Assembly (NCBI GenBank): GCA_033002965.1
Contig: JAURVB010003524.1
Location: 1-64,000, forward strand
Length of the DNA stretch: 64,000 nucleotides
Reading direction: 5' to 3'
Source of the DNA: Piper betle
Lineage: Eukaryota; Streptophyta; Magnoliopsida; Piperales; Piperaceae
Shown: in pieces, positions 54,831 through 64,000 of the stretch
Position numbering within the stretch: the stretch's first letter is position 1
Layout of the letters: every line of letters begins with the position of its first letter
Made by a program: the position numbers and the translations under genes
Notes under the pieces: model-generated
The model's database searches: none
The model's input: only the letters and a program-made list of their open reading frames with translations
Told to the model about the DNA's origin: nothing

Positions 54831-57800
54831 TGTAACACCCCTATTTTGGTTCACCTAAGAACCGAATCAAAAATATTAAGATTGAGTCGAGTCATTTTTA
54901 AAATTGTTGGTTGCTAGGACTCGATCGAAAAATCGATCAAAACAACCCGCTTGGTGTCATGAGAATGAAAGACATTGTTAAATACGCGCCAAAACACATC
55001 CAATATAAGTAAAAGTAAGAAAAGAAATAAATGCGCTGAGCCCAAGTATGTGTAGTATTTATCTGTCCTTCCACCAAAGTCGACTTAGGATTTGCAAGAC
55101 CTACATATATTATACGAAAAACATCAGTAACAAGTGTTACTGGTCCAAAAATAACTAATACAATTTGGCAAATGGGTATTTCATTACCCACGAAAACTTA
55201 TGAAATTTCAAGATTGCCTCACACTGGGCGGTAAGCAAACATACTTAAGCAAGTGTTAGCTCGCATGCACAGCTAATGTTCATATTCATACATACAATAC
55301 TCACGCCCCCAAATCTTCTATATTTCACCCACCACAGTACTCAAGTGGCAAAAGGTACAATTAGGTTAGTGCCACAAATTCTGAAAATGTGTTGCATTAC
55401 GCAATACCTTCATACACTGCACTACCTCAGGGTTTGAAGGAGTACTAGTGCGGTCCATACATATCTCCATACCGCTCACTCTCTTATTCGTGAAATCCAT
55501 AAAAATAGGCGTATTTATATAATAGGTTTTGGGAATAGGCTTATATCATATATATCTGGAGCTTCAGTTTGAAAACCAACAAAGGATCTCATCCTTGTAG
55601 TTTTGTTAAACATGTGTAGAAACACTACTAATTGGCTCAACATCGGAGGGATTTGATAAAATGCCACCGATATTGTTCAACATCTAAAACACAGTTAAAT
55701 TCAATATGCAAAGAGTCAAGCAGATAGAGAGAGTCTTGCAGACCTGTGGTCTAAACTCCAAGTGTATCTACACATCTATGATGAGCTGGGACTCCGAAAC
55801 CCACATCAAAACCTACTATTAAGTAAAATACTAACATCTCTTCATCATGCATGCTCGTGGTCTGTGCTTATATAATCAATACAACTTACTAAAGAAAACA
55901 GTGCAAACAAACCTATAACTAAATAGTGGCACAAAAATCGAGACATAATAAGAGTAAATAATAAATAAATAAAAAAATGCACTCATAGATACTTAGATAA
56001 GTAATAACTACATAAACATGAACAATACCCTAATCATAAAATAATAATATAATTATACTATATAAATATATTGGTAAACACGAGTAAATATCAATATATA
56101 CTCGTGTTAGTAAACATATATATAATAATAATAAATAATAATAATACTAATAATTCAATAAATAGATAAATAAACAAACAAATAGTTAAATAATATCATG
56201 AATCATGAATATTAATAATATCAGTCATACAATACAAGAATAGTAATTAAATACAAATAAATAGTAACATACAAATAACGAACAAATAAAATAAATAAAT
56301 AAATATATAAATAGATATATAAATATACACAATTTAGTAAACAAAATAAGACTAATATTCATAAGTAAATATAATATTAACAATAACAAATAATCATGTA
56401 AACAATCATCATATATGATAAACATATAAATAAAAATAAATAAATAAATAAATAATACAATAAATAAAGAAGAATAATCTTAACATCCAATCATGCTAAA
56501 TCATGTGAATATGCATCACAACTAACGGTCTGAAAATAAGTTAAATGGGACTGAACCGAGCTGAACTAGATTGAGTCGAATGGGCTGAACCAACCTAGTC
56601 TGGGTTAACAGGAGAATGGGCTCAGTTGACTAGGTGGACATGAATTGGATTGGTAGAATCAGACGTGGGCTGGCGGGTCAGTTAACAAAAATAGGCCGGC
56701 GGACGCAGACTTAAAAGCGGGTAGGTGAACATGAACGCGGGCAGGCAAATGTGATGCGGGTAAACGGGCTGAACCCGGAGGCGCCGGTGCTCGTCGCCGG
56801 AAAATGCAGATGGCGGCGTGGCTGAGCTCATTACCGATCGTGATCGATAGGGGGCATCATGGCGGAGGTTCTGGTGGTGACAGTCGGCGAAGTCTGCCAC
56901 TGGCTGGTTGGAAAACAGTCGGGAAGTGGTGGTATCACCGCTGGGTATGCCGGCGTCGCCGGCAACGATCGTGGCCACAACGGTGGTCATGGGTTGCCTC
57001 AAAATGTAGATCTCAGTAAGATCAAGTTGTGAGGGTGGTCACCCTCGCCGGAGGATAGTCATTAGTGCCAAAAAATGGGTTGAAAGTGTGGCAGAGGCAG
57101 CAAAAATGGACAGCGGCGATTGTGGGTACTGACTAATAGTTGGCCGCAATCGTGGTCATGGTCATACCAATTTGGTGGCCTGGGGCGAGGCAGAGACTTG
57201 CCAGCGGCGAGCCAAAGTGGCGTCGACACTATGGGTGTGAAGCTCTGAAATGTGGGAAATCTCTAGAGATCAAATAGAGAATGCTAGGTTTGAGTGGACG
57301 GCTCAGATTTTGCTACGTGGCATGATCTAAGTGTTCGACAACTCAGTGGCCTAGTAGGACACACCTATAGGTATGTGTAATATACATATGGATGAAAAGC
57401 TCGGATCGAGACTGTCTAAAGTTGAAACTGACTCGAGTCCTAAAAGTGACTCTATAGGCTGGAATCGAGGCAAGAAGGCTAAATGGGCCTCAAACCCTAA
57501 ACACAATCAAGCTGGGCCCACAGGGGCATTACCAGTGATCCAAAATTCCTATGCTGCATGCAAATGAAATACCTAAAAAATTCCAAACTAATACTAAACA
57601 CTACAGTGGCCTATATCTAGGCTTAAAATCCTGGCTAACTCATAAAAATTATATGTATACGTCATGTATACACCGATAACTCATGTTCTATTGTATCATA
57701 ATTGAAACTCTCATATGCATGTCGGGCATACTCAGCCTCAATAACATACTAATATGGCCATCTGGGCCTCATAATCATATTCTTAAAATTATTCTGGCTC

Positions 57801-58045
57801 GAGCTCGCTAGAACCGACTCGAGATTGGTCTGAAGCTAGCAAACTACAAGCGAGTAAAACCCTTACCCAAAGTTAAGGTTTTACGGTTGCTGTCTTATTG
57901 ATGTTATTATCATATACTTGGTCACACATGACTCTCATGGTTCATAACACAAGACCGTCTTTGGTCGGTACACGTGTTCTGAAATTGACCCAACTGAAAA
58001 TAACGGTTGAACTATAAAACCATGACTTAGGCCACGGGTTTTACA
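54831..58045 (-). mobile_element. Ty3-type LTR in reverse orientation (copy L3)
   Basis: Left end TGTAACACCCCTATTTTGGT; candidate right end GGGTTTTACA (58,045), giving TGTAAAACCC as the sense start, the same as at 41,876. CTCACACTGGGCGGTAAGC (55,205) is the complement of the 45,784 junction. Region 55,930-56,500 is an AT-rich ATAAATAA tract complementary to 47,880-48,500. Region 56,760-57,240 is GC-richer. No matching target duplication was found at these ends. Confidence 0.55.
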
Positions 58046-58735
58046 CCCTAACTCCGCTTGTGTTGTAAAATGTTGAAACCTAGTCACATGCTGGTAAAAT
58101 TTCTTGAACTTTTACCCATACCTTAGAATGTGTGCCTACTAGTTCTTATCAATTTTTAGAGCATTTGGGTAGGCTGCTAGAAATCCCCCAATCCACTGTC
58201 TTGTGTCACTCCAGAAATCCCCTGCCAATACCTTACATTCCTGATTTTCCCCATGCTAGAATTCTTGAGCTTTCTGTCTGAAACTTGGTACAATTTTATT
58301 TTAAGGAGTTGGTTATGTTCCAGAATTTTTCTAGAATTGTTTGGTATCTCCAAGCGCATGAACTATCCTAAGGAAAATTGGTGTGTAACCCAAAAATCCT
58401 GGTTATAGAATGAGCCTAGTCCATCTAGTTAGCCCATGGTCCAGGCCATGAAAAATTTTGTGATAGTTGCTTAGTGTGTTAGGACCAAACCTTTAAAATT
58501 TCAGCCCAACCGTTTGGTCTATTAGAAAATTAGTAGAGCTAGAGCTGCCCGAGTAATCAGGGTTAAGAATTAAGTAATATCATTTACTAATTAATACCAG
58601 AAATATCCTACCCATAATTAAGTTACTTGATGATAATTAGTGTGTGATTATTAACCTACTCAATTCAATTAGAATGATGAATGCGTTATTGTATGTGTGG
58701 AGGCCTTTTGTCTTTTTTTAATGCATTGTGCAAGT
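58046..58735 (+). mobile_element. LTR fragment similar to 43.3-44.0 kb
   Basis: Weak ordered similarity in the same orientation, e.g. AATTTCAGCC then TTTGG, and TGTGTGGAGGC near 58,698 against TGTGTAGAGGC near 43,953. Confidence 0.35.
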
Positions 58736-61435
58736 GCACGTATCATACAAGCAACAGAGTGATGAGTGAGATCATGCCCACAGAGATTAAATATTTTTGC
58801 ACAATTGTTGATAATAAGATTTATTATACATAGTAAGATAATTACAAGGAGTATGAAGAATTGTTAAGATGAGCTAGTATGAATCTACTCTAGTCTATTC
58901 AAAGCGAGTGAGGACATGAAACTATTGCAACTAATGTAGTTGGAAAAATAGTGCAAGGGCACAAGGATATAAAACAACAGTGCAAGTTAATGAAGGTTCT
59001 CTTAATTAATAAAAATGGATTTGGGATGTATAATTTCACTTAGCTAATAGATAATGTGGTTTGTAATGTTTATTAAGTTACAAATGATTGGAGTTGATAT
59101 CATGTGAAATGAGTTTAATTATAAAGGGTTTCCACTATCCTTGGCCTCATACCACATTCATGTATAAAGAAGACCAGGTTAATGCATTACAAACAATTCC
59201 CCTATATGAATATTTACGATTCTAAAGTATTCCTACAATTAGAATCATAAACTACTTCATTTAAAGACATCACCAACTTTCCTATTCCTAGTACTCGATT
59301 GAATCTCTTACTCATGCAAGAGTTAGCTATTCTCTTCAAGCATTAAGTACAGATATGAAATAATCAACTCCCAACCAATGTAATAAGATAAAAGCAACAA
59401 GATATATTACATATCAATTAGGATCTATCATGTATCTCAGATCACTACGTTTACCCTATGAAAGAGTGACAAAACATCTTAAAATCCGGCGAAGAAAATA
59501 AAACAATATAAAGAGAAGGGAAAGATTTATGTAAATCTGTGATGATAAGGCCCTAACATGAATGTCTCTTTAGTGCCATTTTCTTCCTTGTACTTTGGTT
59601 TCCACAACTTCTTTCCAATCTTTCACTGCAGTTTTACTTCCACTTGCAAGTGTGTGCGAGCTTGCACCAACTCCACTCCCTTCAAAACATAGCTTTTTTG
59701 CTTAGAATCAAATGCGAAGTTGTTTATATTTTCAATACTTTGCAATTTTCAATTTTTTTTATTTTTCTATTGAAATCGCTAGGAAAAGTAGTGCAAAAGA
59801 ATGAAAATGGTGCATTAAAACTATAAAAGTGTTGACTCAATCTACAAGTTATTGTCCTCCAAACTCTTAAACTTTGCTAATCCCTAACAAAACAAAATAA
59901 ACTACAGTAATTCCAATTTTCTTGTAAAAATAGTCAGCAATAAGAACCTTTCCACATGTAAGCAAAAATTATCAGCAATTTTTTTTCACATAAATAAATA
60001 TCCTTCTCAAGATACTCATTCAAGTATTGATAAATTTGGAGCTCTTCATGGCTTAGGTAGATCAACTCATCACAAGTTCTAAAGTCAAGTGGTTGTCTCC
60101 ACAAAACCGAATTTCAGGATAACAAGGATTATAAGGATTTGTTAGGTTGTAATGGGAATAGGGCGTGGGTTCGAAATTTGGATTTAGGAAAACAAGAAAA
60201 GACATCACTAATATTGAAGTTTTCTTTATTTGATTGCGCTCATTAGGGTAGTGACTACATTGATTTTTCATTTTCTTCCTCCCTTGATGTTCCTCCTCCA
60301 AGTCTGATTTCTTCTCTTTTATTTTATTTATTTATTTTTGATATAAATAATTAGTAACACATGTAAAAGCAATCAAGATCAAGGCTATGTGTTGTATTCT
60401 TCAATTCTTTTCTCTTTTTCATATAAATTTCCACCATGTAGTCCAAACATTGGCAATTAGTCTTTCCCACCTTATGTGCACTTGACCAGTTAAAAGAATT
60501 CCAATGTGAGTTATGCTAGGTCAAGTTAAATAAAATTCGTGAATATTCTCATAAAACAGGATAAGACTACAAATATTTTAGGGACACAAACTGGAGGTTA
60601 GCATAGGGCATGGATTGGCTAAATCTTGGATTAATCAAGGTTTGGCTATTTTGTCCTTGGTGATCAAATCTCACCTAAATCAGTTTCTAATTATCTAAAA
60701 ATTCCCTTTGCCTCAAGAATCATGAATTGAAATTCTGATTTACTTTTCTCTTGTGCTCATAAAACTTCCTAATTTAATCCAACATGGTTGGGCACAAGGT
60801 CGTAAGGCAATGTAGATGCCTAGAAAACATGGCTCATAAAATCTTTATGCAAGAGAATAAGCCCTAAACTATGTCATGCTACGACTAGCAATTAGAACAC
60901 ATTGTTTGCTAACACATCCTATCAAAATAACCTATTATTCTAGCATGCATTACTAAAAAGGTTAGCATTTATACAGACTATTAAGTTTTAATCATCTAGT
61001 TCCCCCAAACTTGAACATGATTGTTCCCTCACAGTTAGACAAAATATGCAAAATAGCAGTTTAAGAAAGAAAGAGAAGAGGGAGAGAGAAGTGCTCATTT
61101 TGTTTTTAATCCTCCTCCTCCGAGTTTGCATTGGCCATGGTGAAGTGACCAGCCAGTGGGCATGCTCCTCCAAGGTGCGTGGCAATTTCATTCTTTGATT
61201 CTTTTATGCTGCTTCGCATGCTCTGACACCTCTCTTTTCTTCAATATTTTTCTTTTCTGCAATTCCCAACGTACCCTAAAAACACATAAGCTTTAAAAAT
61301 GGGAATACCCCAGCTATCAACTTGGTTCTTGTCACATTGTCCTTGCATGAATGTGTTCCATTGGTGCTGGTATTCCACGAAGGTTAATAGCTTCTTCTGT
61401 ATGATCTTGATTTCCTTAAGTCATCTAAAATTTCT
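58736..61435. other. Unassigned, probably retroelement-derived DNA
   Basis: Stop-filled sequence with GTGCAAGTGCACGTATCATA at 58,727, a motif I associate with non-coding parts of plant Ty3 elements. Frames at 60,062-60,301 and 60,988-61,191 (minus) show no recognised family. It lies downstream of the minus-strand pol and may be its 3' region. Confidence 0.35.
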
Positions 61436-61439
61436 ACTC

Positions 61440-62757
61440 CAGTCCTTTGTCCTCCAATCTGGTGAGTGACAATGATAGAGAATGTCAGGCATTTCTTCTT
61501 TTGTGACACATCTTTGAATCATCTGATTATTGCATTTTCTAAACATATATGGCTCATCCCAATGGATATTAGTGACATCAATTAAAAACTCTCTTTTACT
61601 ATGGCGAGATATCTAAGGGAAGAACTTGACCAATAAGAAAATTTACATAGTTCACAAACCAGGGTAAGTTTGATGTACTTACCTAAAAAGTTGATCATCT
61701 AGAAGGCTATCTTGAATTGGCAATGAGTTGGCTTTGTTCTACTTATTCACTAGTTTGGACAAGTGATCAACAACTACATTCTCTGAGCCTTTCTTGTCTC
61801 TTATATCCAGATCAAATTCTTGCAATAACAACACCCATCTAATAAGCATCAACTTGACATCCTTTTTTTGTAGTAGGTACTTCAAAGCCAAATGGTCTAT
61901 GTGAACCACCACCTTGGTGTCCACTAAGTAAGATGTGAATTTGTCCACAACATACACTACTACAACCAATAATTCTCTCTCTATGATGGTGTAGTTTACT
62001 TCACTCTCATTCAATGTTTTGCTTGCATAGTAGATGGTGTGGAGGACTTTGTTGATGAGCTTGCCCAAGACAACACCAATAGTATAATCACTTGCATCAC
62101 ACATTAATTCGAATGGTTGTGACCAAATTAAAGAGGCAATAATGGGAGATGAACTAAATTTTTCCTTCAATTTATTGAATAATTTTAGACACGCCTCATT
62201 ACAATTGAATGCAGAATCTTTTACTAATAAATTGCAAAGTGGCATTGCAATCTTAGAAAAGTCTTTTATGAACCTTTTGTAAATCTAGCATGGCCTAGAA
62301 AATTTCTCGCTTCCTTGATATTGGTTTGTGGTGGCATCTTCTCAATGACCTCTATTTTTGCCTTGTCCACCTCTAGACCTTTATTTGAGACTATGTGTCT
62401 TAGCTAATTCCATCTGTTATCATGAAATGACATTTATCATAATTTAAAACTAAGTTGTGTCCTAGCTAATTCCTTTCGTTATGATGAAATGACTTTTTCA
62501 CAATTTAAAACTAAGTTGGAACTTTCATACCCCCACTGATCAAATGTACTTCCAAATATTGAGAAGTCATCCATAAAGATTTCCATCCCATCCTCGATCA
62601 TGTCTGAACAGATGGACATCATGCATCTCTGAAATATTTGTGGTGTATTGCACAATCCAAAAGACATCATTCTAGAGGCAAATCTTCCATATGGACATGT
62701 GAATGTGGTTTTTTCATGGTCGTCTAGATAAGCAAGATGGTGTCTCAGATAATGCAT
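61440..62757 (-). pseudogene. Athila-like pol remnant: RT, RNase H, start of integrase
   Basis: Read from 62,757 leftwards. RT with TTFTCPYGRFASRMMSFGLC and the catalytic FMDDFSIFG (frame 62,479-62,757); a broken connection; RNase H (frame 61,739-62,245) with [34 protein letters not shown] and [14 protein letters not shown]; then, with stops, the lead-in to integrase (NIHWDEPYMFRKC, ILYHCHSPDW). Ty3/gypsy order is correct. A 62-bp duplication in RT and several stops inactivate it. The 5' part of RT is missing at the junction near 62.77 kb. Confidence 0.88.
62401..62519 (-). repeat. 62-bp tandem duplication inside the RT remnant
   Basis: TAGCTAATTCC...ATGAAATGAC...AATTTAAAACTAAGTTG is repeated at 62,401 and 62,463. 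The duplicated part encodes the LVLNCEK/LNYDKCHF segment of RT and shifts the frame. Confidence 0.8.
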
Positions 62758-62784
62758 TTAATTATGTTTGTTTTCCTTTGCTTT

Positions 62785-64000
62785 TGGTGGTAGTGCTTTG
62801 AGTTCTCTTGAAGCTAATTCCATCACAACTTGGGATGTGTTGGTCCAAAAATTCATGAATGAATATTTCCTCTAAGTTAACTAAATTCAGAAATGAAATA
62901 ACGTCTTTTTGTCAAAATGAGTTTGAATCTTTGTATGATGCTTGCGCTATAAAGAAATGTTGCGTAAATGTCCAAACCACTGTTTGCATACATGGATGAC
63001 AATCCACACATTCTACAATGGTTTGTTAATTCATACCAAAAATCTTATCGATGCGGCAGTTGACGATTCTATTTTGTCTAAGAACTATAGGGAAGCCTAT
63101 GATTTCATTGAAAAAATGTTTAGCAATCATCATCATGTTTAGGATTGACAAAACTAAAATTATCCATATTCCAATACCTATCCTAGGTGGAGAAGTCATT
63201 CCAATTTTTCCAAGTCAAATCAAACTTCATCAAGTAGCAACCCAAACCTTAGACTAGTCCAACCACCAGGGTTCCACCAATTTCCTAAAGGACCAAGTCA
63301 ATATTTTTCTCACGAGAAGAAACCTTGCAATGAGGAACTCATGGTCCAATTGTTGATGTCTCAAAATACAACAATGAAAAAATTGGAGAGACAACTCACT
63401 CAGTTCAACACCTCTCTCCTTGGTTGTTTGGAAGGTACTTTACCTTCTAACCTAATCCTAAAGGAAGGGAGCAATGCAATGTTGTCACTCTTGAAAGTGG
63501 TAAAAGACTCAGATAAGTTGGGGGAGAAAAGTTGTCACCGTTATGCTAATCCTATTTCAGGCCAATTCCTATTTAAAGTCCAAAACTTGCACCTGAACCA
63601 TCCACGTACATTCCATTTGCACCTACTTAGCATACACCTTCATTAGTTTCAATTCCTCACCGCTTTTAAAGTAACCATATGGCAAGGCAATACCACAAAT
63701 TTTTAGAATTATTGATCAGGTTGTAAATCAATATTCCATTTGCGGAAGCTCTTAACAAATGATAAAATATGTTAAATTCAGTAAAGACATCCTTAAGAAG
63801 AAGAAGAGATTGAGGGACGATCAAATTGTTGCTCTCACGGAAGGTTGTAGTTCTCTTCTTCGACAAAGGCTCCCTCCTAAGCAATAAGGATATTGGAGTT
63901 TTCAAGATCCTTGTCAAATTAGAGAGAGAATTTCTTGGAATGCCTTAGGAGCTAGTATTAACCTCATGCCATTATCTATCTTTAAGAGGCTTAATATAGG
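62785..64000 (+). pseudogene. Athila-like gag and protease start, truncated by window edge
   Basis: Plus-strand remnants in order: gag core ALSSLEANSITTWDVLVQKF (62,796-62,860), KEMLRKCPNHCLHTWMTIHT and IDAAVDDSILSKNYREAYDF (62,942-63,142), gag C-terminal KLERQLTQFNTS with GTLPSN (63,370-63,460), linker MIKYVKFSKDILKKKKRLRD and ALTEGCSSLLRQRLPPK (63,760-63,870), and the protease start ALGASINLMPLSIFKRLNI (63,940-64,000). Stops and frame changes separate the parts. The DLGAS aspartate position is damaged (ALGAS). Similar to the gag at 39.1-40.95 kb. Confidence 0.82.

Noticed and set aside
54831..58046. Target site duplication for the LTR at 54,831-58,045
   Set aside because: The 5-bp flanks (ACAAT and CCCTA) do not match, so at least one border is wrong or rearranged.

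Overview
The window is nuclear DNA of a flowering plant. Evidence: AT-rich non-coding DNA, GT-AG introns, an RMA-type RING gene with a leader intron, an 11-exon DUF1771/Smr gene, and plant LTR retrotransposons primed by initiator tRNA-Met. I could not identify the species. No bacterial-type operons, CRISPR arrays, rRNA or tRNA genes were seen.

Region by region. 1-4.7 kb: antisense Ty3/gypsy element (gag-protease-RT, cut by the left edge, two frameshifts) and its flank. 5.7-7.6 kb: the only clean gene, a membrane-anchored RING E3 ligase of the RMA family with a 1-kb 5'UTR intron. 10.8-15.5 kb (minus): a broken copy of APE2, the plant AP endonuclease with a GRF zinc finger; its first intron holds a six-unit array of about 157-bp repeats. 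17-25 kb: AT-rich desert with a damaged ATL-like RING-H2 gene, a possible carboxylesterase fragment, old LTR pieces, AT microsatellites and a scrap of caulimovirid reverse transcriptase between two TA-rich tracts. 26.4-34 kb: an 11-exon gene for a protein with a CUE/UBA-like N-terminus, DUF1771 and a Smr-like C-terminus; all splice sites are good, but exon 1 needs two single-base corrections. Its long introns hold repeats, including a very G-rich insertion.

34.4-58.7 kb: nested LTR retrotransposons. A Ty1/copia-like element (5' LTR about 34.4-36.74, 3' LTR about 51.4-52.1) was split by an Athila-like Ty3 element (LTRs at 38.0-39.06 and 50.05-50.95). That element was split by Ty3-type LTRs with TGTAAAACCC or TGTAACACCC ends, one of which carries a solo LTR with a 5-bp target duplication (44,589-45,778). 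From 52.5 to 58.05 kb lie related LTRs in the opposite orientation. 58.7-64 kb: Athila-like pol (minus) and gag-protease (plus) remnants meet head to head near 62.77 kb.

The host genes are not functionally linked to one another. Beyond the RING gene and the Smr gene the window is largely a record of mobile-element insertion and gene decay. Frameshifts here are mostly single-base, so assembly indels must be ruled out before the Smr gene is called dead; the APE2 copy has nonsense codons and lost segments as well and is a convincing pseudogene.
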